64,000 bases of DNA from Niallia taxi. Lineage in GTDB: Bacteria; Bacillota; Bacilli; Bacillales; Cytobacillaceae. The notes beneath the pieces are model-generated. The model saw only the letters and a program-made list of their open reading frames with translations. It did not search any database and was not told where the DNA came from. The position numbers and the translations under genes are program-made. Shown one piece after another: positions 17,609 through 26,626 of the stretch. The number at the start of each line of letters is the position of its first letter. Position 1 is the first letter of the stretch. The stretch covers positions 2,404,001 through 2,468,000 of the forward strand of contig NZ_CP102589.1 of NCBI RefSeq assembly GCF_032818155.1. The letters are read 5' to 3'.

Positions 17609-18022
17609 TTAAATTAAAATTGTCATGCCAGGAGCGTCTGTTTCTCTCTCTTGAAAGCCTAGCTTCTTATAGAAGGGATGCTTTCCCTTTGCTGAAAAAA
17701 GCTGGACTGTTTGAATGCCGCTATCTTTGCATTTTTGAATAAGCTCTTCAATCACCTTTTTGCCAAGACCTTGCCCTTGCATATCTGGGTTTACCATTAC
17801 ATCACAGATTAGGGACTGATAAACACCATCTGAAATCATTCTTCCAAATGCTGTTAATGTGTCATTATGGTAAATAGCTGTATAATACCAGCTGTTTTTG
17901 GCTGCTTCATATAATTGTTCTCGTGTATAATTTCCTTTTTTATTTTGCAGCAATCCACTTGCTTCATGCAGTGCTGCAAACTGTTCAAATGTAGGGAGTT
18001 CATTTGTTATTTGGTAGTCCAT
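17609..18022 (-). CDS. GNAT family N-acetyltransferase
   Basis: A 137-residue acyl-CoA-dependent acetyltransferase. Motif A is clear: VMVNPDMQGQGLGKKVIEELIQKC, followed by the conserved C-terminal VQLFSAKGKHPFYKKLGFQER (split here only for description). The acceptor substrate cannot be read from sequence. GAGGAGAATAACA before ATG gives the start. A single gene between katA and the HAAS/PadR pair. Confidence 0.88.
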   Translation of the reverse strand: MDYQITNELPTFEQFAALHEASGLLQNKKGNYTREQLYEAAKNSWYYTAIYHNDTLTAFGRMISDGVYQSLICDVMVNPDMQGQGLGKKVIEELIQKCKDSGIQTVQLFSAKGKHPFYKKLGFQERETDAPGMTILI

Positions 18023-18101
18023 TGTTATTCTCCTCAGTACGATTGTTTATATAATATTTATACAATATTATTAATAAATATTCAATTATTAGTTTAAAAA
18101 A

Positions 18102-18119
18102 ACACCTAATTGTAGGTGT
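18102..18119 (-). terminator. Terminator after the HAAS-domain gene
   Basis: Stem ACACCTA/TAGGTGT with a 4-base loop and T7 on the minus strand, about 105 bases past the stop of the membrane protein gene at 18226. Confidence 0.75.
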
Positions 18120-18225
18120 CAAAGTAGAGGTAATCTTTAAAGAAGAGTTATTTTCAAGTTTAATTAGTTAGTTCTTACCGTTTTCAACAAAGTAAATCAT
18201 GATTACTGCTGCTGTTCGTAAGCAT

Positions 18226-18987
18226 TTAAGCTGTTTTCGCTTTTTCTTTTCTGCTTTTTATAAATATAACCAAAAAATAGATGATTCCAAACAAGGCGAA
18301 GAGGATGGCGGAATATATTGCTTTTTTCTCATTTGTAAGTGGTAAATATTGTACTGCTAATGTAGGTACATAAATCATTAATGGAATAAAAGGTAATAAG
18401 GATTTCGACCACCATGCAAACCATGCTAAGAAAACGAATGCAACTGCAGCAATACTCAGCTTTCCAGCAAAATCGTCAATTATAAGCACTGGTGTCCCTT
18501 TGTTTCCAAAGTATAAAAGCAGAACAAATGCTGAAGTACACAGGATATTGAGTATCATAACAACAATCATCATCTTTTTTGACAGCGCTTCTGTATTTGA
18601 AGCAAACTTTTTGAATGTAAGGACAAATAATAAAAGCATTACTGCAACAACTAAAGGCTGACCAATGATGACTGCTAATGAATAGCTTAACTCACCTAGA
18701 ATGGTGTCACCGATTACTTTATAGGCAATAACACTTATAAACACAAGAGGAATATACTTTAACCATTCTCTATAGTCTGTTTTCATTTCGTTAGCTAAAC
18801 TTTCCATATAGGATTTTGGGGAGTCGCCTGTAATTTCTGTAATGTTTTTGCCGTCCTTTTCCGCTTCTACTAGATGGTCTGTCAATTCTTCCACTATCTC
18901 ATTAATTTCTGTTTCTTTTTTGCCGCTGGCCATTAAATACAATTGAAGATTATCGATAAATTCCTGCCCCTTCGCAGATAGCTCCAT
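18226..18987 (-). CDS. HAAS-domain membrane protein partner of PadR
   Basis: A 253-residue protein. The N-terminal region of about 85 residues (FIDNLQLYLMASGKK, EIVEELTDHLVEAEKDGK, SPKSYMESLANEM) is the HAAS/DUF1700-like helical domain that often accompanies PadR regulators. At least six membrane helices follow, with a Lys/Arg-rich end. It starts 15 bases after the PadR stop, so it is co-transcribed and probably autoregulated with it. The signal sensed, if any, is unknown. Confidence 0.8.
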   Translation of the reverse strand: MELSAKGQEFIDNLQLYLMASGKKETEINEIVEELTDHLVEAEKDGKNITEITGDSPKSYMESLANEMKTDYREWLKYIPLVFISVIAYKVIGDTILGELSYSLAVIIGQPLVVAVMLLLFVLTFKKFASNTEALSKKMMIVVMILNILCTSAFVLLLYFGNKGTPVLIIDDFAGKLSIAAVAFVFLAWFAWWSKSLLPFIPLMIYVPTLAVQYLPLTNEKKAIYSAILFALFGIIYFLVIFIKSRKEKAKTA

Positions 18988-19002
18988 AACTTAGGTCCTC
19001 CT

Positions 19003-19323
19003 TTATTTCTTGTTTAATAATTCGTTGACACTGTTGGATAAATGCAGCCATCTTTCCTCGAATTGCGTTAATTCACTGTATCCTTCTGCTGTTAGTGTGT
19101 AATACTTTCTTTTCGGTCCAGATGGTGATGCTTTTGTTTCAACATGAACAAGCATTTCTTTTTTCATACGCAGCAGCACAGGATAGATGCTGCCTTCACT
19201 AATCATTGTAAATCCGTACGCTTCTAGCTTTTCAATCATTTCATACCCATACACTTCGCCTTTTGCGATGACTGCTAATAAACAGCCTTCGAGAACGCCT
19301 TTAAGCATTTGACTTGATGACAT
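19003..19323 (-). CDS. PadR family transcriptional regulator
   Basis: A 106-residue winged-helix regulator of the short PadR-s2 type: LEGCLLAVIAKGEVYGYEMI, then SEGSIYPVLLRMKKEMLV and GPKRKYYTLTAEGYSEL. Usually binds as a dimer and represses its own operon. Two closely matching palindromes lie at 19347-19371 and 19394-19414 directly upstream and are the likely operators. The HAAS membrane protein follows in the same operon. Confidence 0.92.
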   Translation of the reverse strand: MSSSQMLKGVLEGCLLAVIAKGEVYGYEMIEKLEAYGFTMISEGSIYPVLLRMKKEMLVHVETKASPSGPKRKYYTLTAEGYSELTQFEERWLHLSNSVNELLNKK

Positions 19324-19346
19324 CTGCTTCTTCCCTTCAATCGACT

Positions 19347-19371
19347 AGCTATTTTGCAATGCAAGATAGCT
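19347..19371. promoter_or_regulatory. PadR operator candidate 1
   Basis: AGCTATTTTGCA/TGCAAGATAGCT, a near-perfect palindrome with one internal mismatch pair, 24 bases upstream of the padR start. Confidence 0.65.
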
Positions 19372-19393
19372 TATGAATACAGATTATCATACA

Positions 19394-19414
19394 CTATTTT
19401 GCTTTACAAGATAG
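19394..19414. promoter_or_regulatory. PadR operator candidate 2
   Basis: CTATTTTGC and ACAAGATAG around TTT, matching the first site at 18 of 21 positions and 45 bases (centre to centre) further upstream; it overlaps a plausible -35 (TTGTAA). Confidence 0.6.
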
Positions 19415-19512
19415 TTCGAGTAATTATTTTCCTTTTTTAAAATAATTGGGCTTTTCTGCTATACATAGTGGACTTCCTCTCCTACATAAGTTGTGGTAAA
19501 GGAGGTTTTTTA

Positions 19513-20019
19513 GTGAAAAAAGTTATTTTTTTCTCCATTTTACCAATCATGCTTGTTTTATCTGCATGCTTCAACGATCCGATTCAGGATGATTTAATGG
19601 ACTATGTTAATAAGGAAATGCTAACAGCCTTTGAGCTGGAGGCAACTGCTGTTTCTGCCTACGATCAAGTTTCAGGTTTAAACTATAGTGATGATATAAC
19701 CATGTATGATGCTTTAGTATCAACCGTCATCCCAACCTACAATGAGTTTATTAAGGAATTGAATTCTGTTCCAATTGAAACAAGTGAGTTAAGGGAAATT
19801 CATGAGATTTATATAAAAGGCGCAGATCTTCAATATAATGCGTTTGTAAAAATTGTCAGGGCTCTTGAAACACAGGATCCGTTGTTGATAGAAGAGGCAA
19901 ACGGTATGTTAGAAGAAGCCCGCTCTTTGCTTCGTGAATATCAAAATGAGATTGATAAGCTGGCAGAAGAGCATAATGTCGACTGGGAGGAAAAGAATAG
20001 TAGTACTTCCTCTATATAA
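19513..20019 (+). CDS. Lipoprotein of unknown function
   Basis: A 168-residue protein from a GTG start with GGAGG ahead. A signal peptide (KKVIFFSILPIMLVLSAC) ends in the lipobox LSAC, so it should be a lipid-anchored extracytoplasmic protein. The mature part is acidic and helical (MTAFELEATAVSAYDQ-like and EEANGMLEEARSLLREYQNEIDKLAEEH), resembling other short helical lipoproteins of Bacillus but not a named family. Single gene ending in a strong terminator. Confidence 0.75.
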   Translation: MKKVIFFSILPIMLVLSACFNDPIQDDLMDYVNKEMLTAFELEATAVSAYDQVSGLNYSDDITMYDALVSTVIPTYNEFIKELNSVPIETSELREIHEIYIKGADLQYNAFVKIVRALETQDPLLIEEANGMLEEARSLLREYQNEIDKLAEEHNVDWEEKNSSTSSI

Positions 20020-20022
20020 AAA

Positions 20023-20052
20023 AAAGCGAAGCATTTTTTCTGCTTCGCTTTT
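20023..20052. terminator. Bidirectional terminator
   Basis: Stem AAAGCGAAGCA/TGCTTCGCTTT with a 7-base loop and A/T tracts on both sides, between the convergent lipoprotein and antiporter genes. Confidence 0.88.
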
Positions 20053-20054
20053 TT

Positions 20055-21461
20055 TTATTTATTAGTTAGACTTTGGCTGCGGCGGACTTTTGGATAAAAT
20101 AATATACCGCTTGCGAGTAGGATGACTCCGAACAGAAATGTCTTAATATCTGCTGTTCCTGCAATAATGACCCATATGGAGTAAATGGATGCAAGTACGC
20201 CGATTACCATGTCTAATTTCCGGCCTTTATTATGCACATATGTTTCTCCTGTGAAGGTAAGCTTCACTTGGAACAACGAGGCAATCAAGTATGGAACAAG
20301 ATATGCCAATGTAGCAATGTAAATGACAAAATCAAATGCTTGTGAAATACTGTTTGACACAGTAGAGAAAATGAATAATTGTCCAAGTAGGTTTGTCAGC
20401 ACTAAAGAAAATACTGGCATGCCATGCTTATTTTCTTTCTTAAAAGGATTTAAGAAAATCCCTTGCTTTGCAGCTTGATAAGGTATTTCAGCACTCAGCA
20501 TTACCCAGCCGATTGTGGACCCAAATAAGCTGATCAGCCCGATACCAGCAAGAACTTTTCCGCCTATTGGACCAAGCACGACCTCAATGGCATCAATCAA
20601 TGGTTTTTGTGAAGAAACCAGCGCTTCTTGACTTAACAGTCCCATAACCAATGTGCTTATGCCAATATAGATTGCTAGTGCAAGAAACAGTCCCAAAATC
20701 GTAGCACGTTTCACATCAATTTTCTTTTTGGCTCTGCCTGCAAACACAACGGCAGATTCAACACCAAGAAATGCCCACAGTGTCGTAACTGCTGCATTAT
20801 TAACTTGTCCTAATAAACCAACTGAGTTGCCTGCTGCATCTATTTTTGCTTCAGCAAATGGCAGTATATTACTTGCTTCAAACGCAAACAGTGCAATGAT
20901 TATAAACAGCAAAAATCCGACAACTTTAGCTGCAGTAGCAAGGAAGTTCAGTTTTCCTGCATTTTCAAGCCCGCGCAAAATAATAAAATGTGTCCCCCAT
21001 AAAAGCAAGGTACAAACGGCGAATGTAAAGGCATTTCCGACTCTTAAAGTAAAGGAACCTGCTGTAAACAGGACAGCCTCACTAGTTAAAATAGGGAAAA
21101 ACGTTGATAAATAACCGGCAAATGTTGTGATTATCGCAACATTTCCTGCAAGGTTCCCAATCCAGTATCCCCATGAGGACATAAAACCGGAAAGCAACGA
21201 CAGGTTCGTCCCTTCCTTAAACAACTGCTTTGCATATATTTGTGGACCACCAGTTAATTCAGGTTTTCTAATTGCTAAATTTCCAAAGACTAAAGCTGTA
21301 ACTAATACTCCTAAACCAGTTAAAACCCATGCGAGTATGACACCTGCAGGGCTTGCTACCTCTGACAGAGAGCGAGGAAGCATAAAGATTCCCGAACCGA
21401 CCATATTACCGACAACAAGTGATGTCAATATAGCCAGTCCAAGTTTATTACCATTGCTCAT
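20055..21461 (-). CDS. APC-superfamily basic amino acid/polyamine antiporter
   Basis: A 468-residue transporter with about twelve helices. The first helix carries VVGNMVGSGIFMLP, the substrate-site signature of the APA family (arginine/ornithine, lysine/cadaverine and related exchangers). The middle segment LWAFLGVESAVVFAGRAKKK also fits. Substrate cannot be read, but a basic amino acid exchange role is most likely. No catabolic enzyme gene is adjacent. A promoter overlapped by a palindrome lies at 21675-21715. Confidence 0.85.
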   Translation of the reverse strand: MSNGNKLGLAILTSLVVGNMVGSGIFMLPRSLSEVASPAGVILAWVLTGLGVLVTALVFGNLAIRKPELTGGPQIYAKQLFKEGTNLSLLSGFMSSWGYWIGNLAGNVAIITTFAGYLSTFFPILTSEAVLFTAGSFTLRVGNAFTFAVCTLLLWGTHFIILRGLENAGKLNFLATAAKVVGFLLFIIIALFAFEASNILPFAEAKIDAAGNSVGLLGQVNNAAVTTLWAFLGVESAVVFAGRAKKKIDVKRATILGLFLALAIYIGISTLVMGLLSQEALVSSQKPLIDAIEVVLGPIGGKVLAGIGLISLFGSTIGWVMLSAEIPYQAAKQGIFLNPFKKENKHGMPVFSLVLTNLLGQLFIFSTVSNSISQAFDFVIYIATLAYLVPYLIASLFQVKLTFTGETYVHNKGRKLDMVIGVLASIYSIWVIIAGTADIKTFLFGVILLASGILFYPKVRRSQSLTNK

Positions 21462-21674
21462 GATGTTTGTGTTCTCTCCTTTATTGTGTAATTGCTAGTT
21501 GTAAATTGGAGATTACTTGTAAATTGTTAAAAGCTATTACATATACTTCTACTATTTTTCCAAATTAAAATCAAAGAATACAAGCACATCCATTAGTAAT
21601 TTCCATAAACGGCAATTTGGCTCTTTTTTTTGTGGGCCCTGCCTCCGTTCCAAATTAATCAAAATACGGTGAAC

Positions 21675-21715
21675 GGTATATATATACCATACGGTAAGAA
21701 AACTAGTGCTGTCAA
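21675..21715 (-). promoter_or_regulatory. Promoter with overlapping palindromic operator
   Basis: On the minus strand TTGACA (21710-21715), 18-base spacer and TATGGT (21686-21691). A perfect 14-base palindrome GGTATATATATACC (21675-21688), flanked by ACGGT-like half sites, overlaps the -10. A repressor binding here would block transcription of the antiporter gene about 215 bases downstream; no regulator gene is adjacent. The remaining leader down to 21462 shows no riboswitch I recognise. Confidence 0.5.
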
Positions 21716-21780
21716 TAATAACTTTTACCCTGCTAAAGTACTAAAATATTCTGAATAAAAAATCACAAAGTAAATAAAAT

Positions 21781-21811
21781 AAAGCCAGCAGAAATGAATT
21801 CTGCTGGCTTT
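21781..21811 (-). terminator. Terminator after map
   Basis: Stem AAAGCCAGCAGAA/TTCTGCTGGCTTT with a 5-base loop, immediately after the stop of the methionine aminopeptidase gene. Confidence 0.85.
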
Positions 21812-21814
21812 ATT

Positions 21815-22576
<762 letters not shown>

Positions 22577-22703
22577 TCATCTAACGTTGATTAATTCATC
22601 CACTAAAACGTTATTATTATAGTCTAACATCCTTTATTAGTAAAATATATCCCCTTCCTAACAATTGTATAAGGTGATTTCTTTATCTCTGTTATATTGT
22701 TCC

Positions 22704-23123
22704 TTATTCAGGATATGTTTCTCGCAGAAATTTGACAGAGGATGTAATTAGCTCCTTTAAAACATCTATATTAATATCTGCGACTTTATTTATGTATACA
22801 CAAGCCTTTCCAGTGGTGTGTTTGCCAAAGTGCTTTAGTAATTCCTCTCTTTTTTGTTCCCCAGGAGCAAAATAAAGACTGATTTTTGCCTTTCTTGGTG
22901 AAAAGCCCACTAATGGTGCATCTCCCTCGTGTCCTGTCGCGTATTTATAATGATAAGCTCCAAACCCAATAATGCTTGGTCCCCACATTTTTGGAGAATA
23001 ATTGGTTGTTTCCGCAAAAATATCCACTAATTTATAAGCGTCTTCTCTTTTTTTTACGCTATCGATTGCTTCAATAAATTCAATCACACTATTTTCTGTT
23101 TCCTTTGTCTTTAATTCATACAT
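22704..23123 (-). CDS. DUF1801 domain protein
   Basis: A 139-residue protein of the DUF1801 (YdhG-like) family: ETTNYSPKMWGPSIIGFGAYHYKY, then GFSPRKAKISLYFAPG and KHTTGKACVYINKVADIN in order (each read within the full chain). Family function is not established. It starts 23 bases downstream of the stop of the Gfo/Idh oxidoreductase gene on the same strand, so the two may share a transcript. Confidence 0.85.
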   Translation of the reverse strand: MYELKTKETENSVIEFIEAIDSVKKREDAYKLVDIFAETTNYSPKMWGPSIIGFGAYHYKYATGHEGDAPLVGFSPRKAKISLYFAPGEQKREELLKHFGKHTTGKACVYINKVADINIDVLKELITSSVKFLRETYPE

Positions 23124-23146
23124 TAGCCCAGGTTCAGCTCCTTTTA

Positions 23147-24130
23147 TTAGCTTTTGTCTGCCATTGTTACTTTCATTTGCCTTCTTGCTTCATCTAGTAT
23201 TTCCATTGTTATTAAAGTCTTTGCCCATGTATTGCGAGGTGATTCAATGGTATTTGATTGAATAGTCTCTATAAATTCCTTGATTTCATAGTACATCGGT
23301 TCTAACTGCTCGAGTTTGCTGATATCCTCTGCTGTTCCGTTAGGAATTAGGATCTCTGACTTTTTCGGGCTGGATATATGATGAATCAGCATCGTGCCGT
23401 CTTCTCCTTGGATTTCTGTCGGCAAAGTCGATTCAGATATGCAGGAGAACAATACATTCGCTCTAAATCCATCATATTCAAGCGTAATTTGGCCATTTCC
23501 ATCAACACCAGTAGACAAAAGATTCCCAAAGGCAGCGATAGATCTCGGTGCACCAAACAATTCAACTATCGGGTATACAGTGTAAACACCTAAATCCATT
23601 AACGCTCCGCCAGATAGCTTTGGATTGAAAAGGTTAGGCAGTTCACCATTTTTGTATTGCTCATAAAAGGGAGATAATCGGCAATTGGCAGAGAAATAGG
23701 ATTGTATTTTTCCGATTTTATGGATATTTTCCTTCACAGCAAGGAAATTTGGCATGAGTGTTGATTTCATCGCTTCCATTAATGTCACACCGTTATTCTT
23801 TGCTGCGGCCATCATCTTTTCTGCTTCTTCACGATTGGAGGCAAATGGCTTCTCACATATAACATGCTTTTTATTATTCATAAACAGTATTGCCTGTTCA
23901 CAATGCAGACTATTCGGTGTAGCAATATATACTGCATCTATTTCTGTAGATGCTGCCATTTCCTCCAGATTATGAAATGCATGCTTGATTTCCTGCTTTT
24001 TTGCAAACTCCCGCGCCTTTTTTTCGGAGCGTGAATAGACAGCGCTTACTAAAAATTGTTCATGCTGTCTTCCTGCTTTAATAAATCTCTCTGTTATCCA
24101 GTTGGAACCAACAATGCCAAAACGTATCAT
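23147..24130 (-). CDS. Gfo/Idh/MocA family NAD(P)-dependent oxidoreductase
   Basis: A 327-residue dehydrogenase. The Rossmann motif is RFGIVGSNWITERFI and the EKP motif is VICEKPFASNREEAEKM, typical of sugar or inositol dehydrogenases. The C-terminal domain fits the family (LMDLGVYTVYPIVELFG). Substrate unknown; the only neighbour on the strand is a DUF1801 gene. GGTGGAGAC before ATG supports the start. Confidence 0.92.
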   Translation of the reverse strand: MIRFGIVGSNWITERFIKAGRQHEQFLVSAVYSRSEKKAREFAKKQEIKHAFHNLEEMAASTEIDAVYIATPNSLHCEQAILFMNNKKHVICEKPFASNREEAEKMMAAAKNNGVTLMEAMKSTLMPNFLAVKENIHKIGKIQSYFSANCRLSPFYEQYKNGELPNLFNPKLSGGALMDLGVYTVYPIVELFGAPRSIAAFGNLLSTGVDGNGQITLEYDGFRANVLFSCISESTLPTEIQGEDGTMLIHHISSPKKSEILIPNGTAEDISKLEQLEPMYYEIKEFIETIQSNTIESPRNTWAKTLITMEILDEARRQMKVTMADKS

Positions 24131-24316
24131 GTCTCCACCACTTTCAATTTGATTATTACTAGAATAGCAGACTGTCAGATAAAAACATATGATGAGTACT
24201 TCATTTTACAAATTTGCTGTACGTGTCAATGGGAACTTTCTTAAATCATTGAAACATATTTGCTTTTTGCTAAACATAGACTTGGATGTACAAGCAGTTG
24301 TGATGGAGGGAGAAAA

Positions 24317-24949
24317 ATGAGCCTAAGCATATTACTTGGCTATATTTTATTAGGTTTTACGTTAGCTGCGCCAATAGGTCCTGTTAATTCAGCCCGGCTC
24401 GATAAGGGCATCAAAAATGGCTTTTGGCATGCGTGGGTTGTCGGCATTGGCTCTATGGTCGCAGATGCAATCTTCATGCTGATGGTGTATCTTGGCATGG
24501 TGAATTTTTTAGAATTATCTTATGTGCAGGTTTTTCTTTGGCTTTTCGGAGGATTTATCTTTATTTATACAGGTGTTGAAAGCATTATTAGCGCAAATTC
24601 TATTAAACTGGATGATATAAGAGGGAAAGACTCCTTATTCAAATGCTTTATGACTGGGTTTATTTTATCTGCAACAAGTCCATTGTCCTTTCTGTTTTGG
24701 CTTGGAATTTATGGATCTGTTTTAGCAAAAACAGCAGCAGAAAATGGTACAGGCATGTTACTTCTATACAGCAGTATGATCTTTATCGGACTTACAATTT
24801 GGGATGTTACCTTTGCGGCACTTACTTCTGGTTTTAGAAGATTTCTAAATAAAAATACATTAAGAATAATCTCCATAATCTCAGGCGTGACGCTCTTATT
24901 ATTTGGTGTTTATTTTGCGTTCCAAGGACTTAATAAGCTATTTTACTAG
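24317..24949 (+). CDS. LysE/RhtB family amino acid exporter
   Basis: A 210-residue membrane protein with about six helices and the family motif AAPIGPVNSARLDKGI near the N-terminus. Members export amino acids or homoserine-type compounds; the substrate here is unknown. The start at MSLSILLG follows GGAGGGAGAAAA; the frame is open 19 codons further upstream with no ribosome site. Convergent with the amylase gene through a shared terminator. Confidence 0.88.
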   Translation: MSLSILLGYILLGFTLAAPIGPVNSARLDKGIKNGFWHAWVVGIGSMVADAIFMLMVYLGMVNFLELSYVQVFLWLFGGFIFIYTGVESIISANSIKLDDIRGKDSLFKCFMTGFILSATSPLSFLFWLGIYGSVLAKTAAENGTGMLLLYSSMIFIGLTIWDVTFAALTSGFRRFLNKNTLRIISIISGVTLLLFGVYFAFQGLNKLFY

Positions 24950-24954
24950 AAAAA

Positions 24955-24979
24955 AAGGAACGGTTAAACCCGTTCCTTT
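24955..24979. terminator. Bidirectional terminator
   Basis: Stem AAAGGAACGG/CCGTTCCTTT with A and T tracts on either side, between the convergent LysE and amylase genes. Confidence 0.88.
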
Positions 24980-24991
24980 TTTTCTGCTATA

Positions 24992-26443
24992 TTAGTTAGG
25001 AAGTCCCCAAACGGATACACTCTGCCCATCAACTAGAAAATCGGCAAAGCCATCCTCTTCAATGACAATTTCTTCGTTTCTTGTGTTTGTTAGGTCAATC
25101 CACGTTTCGCCAGCGCGCTCCGTGCCGACAAACATGCGCTTACTGCCTTCCACATCATTTGAAATGACGACAGCACAGCCTGAATTTTCGATATTTTCAT
25201 CACCATGTCTAACCCAGCCGATAACATTTTTGTCATCAAAATAATCATCCTGTTGTCCGTACGCTTTCTTTTTCCTTGCGTAAAGAAGAGGATCAATCGC
25301 CATTTGTTTGCCATCAACAGGAACAGGCCCTTTTATTCCATAATAATCTCCATAAAACACACAAGGGTAGCCGTCCTCTCGCAACAAAATTAAGCTATAA
25401 GCAATCTGCTTAAACCAATCCTCCACCCACGACTCTAACGATTCATTTGGCTGTGTGTCATGATTATCGACAAATGTGACACTATTCATCGGATGAAGTT
25501 TAACTAAGGTATCATCAAATATTGTTGATAAATCAAACTCACTGCCTTGTATGGATGCTGTATGTAGCTTATAGTGGAGCGGAACATCAAACAAGTCAAT
25601 AGTGTAATCCATCTCCTCTAAAAATTGCTTGCATTCATCGATTTCGCCTTTCCAAAACTCGCCGACAAAGTAAAAATCATCGCCTTTTTCTTTCTTTAAG
25701 TTAACAGCAAAATCCTTAATGAATTCATGATTAATATGTTTGATAGCATCAAGGCGGAAGCCATTGCATGAAAGTGTTTCACTTATCCATGTTCCCCATT
25801 TGAACATCTCTTCCCTGACCGTTTCATTGTTAAAATCGATATTGGAGAACATTAAGAAGTCGTAGTTTCCTAACTCTTTATCGACATTATTGTTCCAATA
25901 CTTGTTCTCACCAAGTATACGGAATACACCCTCCTTCTCTTCTTTAGCATCATAATCTGTGCCATTAAAGTGGTTGTAATTCCATTGGAAATCAGAATAT
26001 TGCCCATTTCTGCCAGGGAAAGTGAATTTCGTCCATCCTTCAATATCGTAAGGTTCTGAAATATCTTCTTCCCGATTATCTGGATTCACTTCGACAACCT
26101 TAAAGGTTTCTAATTCATCTGCTCCAGCTTTATGGTTCATGACAATATCGACATAGACAGAAATGCCGACATTATGGCAAGCCTGTATCGCTTCAAGCAG
26201 CTCCTCCTTTGTTCCATATTTCGTACGGACTGTTCCTTTTTGATCGAATTCCCCTAAATCGTAAAGATCGTATATGCCATAGCCATTATCATCCTGTGTA
26301 ATTCCTTTTGTCACAGGCGGAACCCATACAGCATCAATTCCTGCATCCTTCAGTTCACTTGCTCTTTCCTTTAATCTCTTCCAGTGGTTTCCATCTGCAT
26401 CTAAATGCCATTCGAAAAATTGCATAATTGTCTTGTTTTCCAT
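24992..26443 (-). CDS. Cytoplasmic alpha-amylase (GH13)
   Basis: Hydrolyses alpha-1,4-glucan bonds. It is 483 residues, the size of the liquefying-type amylase catalytic unit, but there is no signal peptide: it opens with ENKTIMQFFEWHLDADG. The four GH13 regions are DIVMNHKAG, GFRLDAIKHI (nucleophile Asp), FVGEFWKGE (acid/base Glu) and FVDNHDTQ. It probably acts on intracellular maltodextrin or glycogen. A lone gene without a local sugar operon. Confidence 0.94.
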   Translation of the reverse strand: MENKTIMQFFEWHLDADGNHWKRLKERASELKDAGIDAVWVPPVTKGITQDDNGYGIYDLYDLGEFDQKGTVRTKYGTKEELLEAIQACHNVGISVYVDIVMNHKAGADELETFKVVEVNPDNREEDISEPYDIEGWTKFTFPGRNGQYSDFQWNYNHFNGTDYDAKEEKEGVFRILGENKYWNNNVDKELGNYDFLMFSNIDFNNETVREEMFKWGTWISETLSCNGFRLDAIKHINHEFIKDFAVNLKKEKGDDFYFVGEFWKGEIDECKQFLEEMDYTIDLFDVPLHYKLHTASIQGSEFDLSTIFDDTLVKLHPMNSVTFVDNHDTQPNESLESWVEDWFKQIAYSLILLREDGYPCVFYGDYYGIKGPVPVDGKQMAIDPLLYARKKKAYGQQDDYFDDKNVIGWVRHGDENIENSGCAVVISNDVEGSKRMFVGTERAGETWIDLTNTRNEEIVIEEDGFADFLVDGQSVSVWGLPN

Positions 26444-26626
26444 ATAAACACTCCTTGTATTTTATGATTATGCCTAATAAGTACCCCAATTTCTTTTTTT
26501 TAAAGCATTTAGCCAGTTAATTAGAAAATTTTTTTCATTGGATTTTTTCGTATTGCGAAATATTAATAATGCATTTACAATAAAAAAACAGAATAATCAA
26601 AAATAATAGACGATAAAGGAGCAGCA

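Noticed and set aside
20728..21498. Long open frames on the plus strand across the antiporter gene
   Set aside because: They mirror the codons of a clear APC transporter on the minus strand and have no ribosome site or recognisable domain.
21462..21674. T-box or amino-acid riboswitch in the antiporter leader
   Set aside because: There is no T-box sequence (TGGGTGGTACCGCG type) or terminator/antiterminator pair.
24260..24316. N-terminal extension of the LysE exporter
   Set aside because: The first 19 codons contain Cys-rich non-membrane sequence, and the real ribosome site lies directly before the inner ATG.
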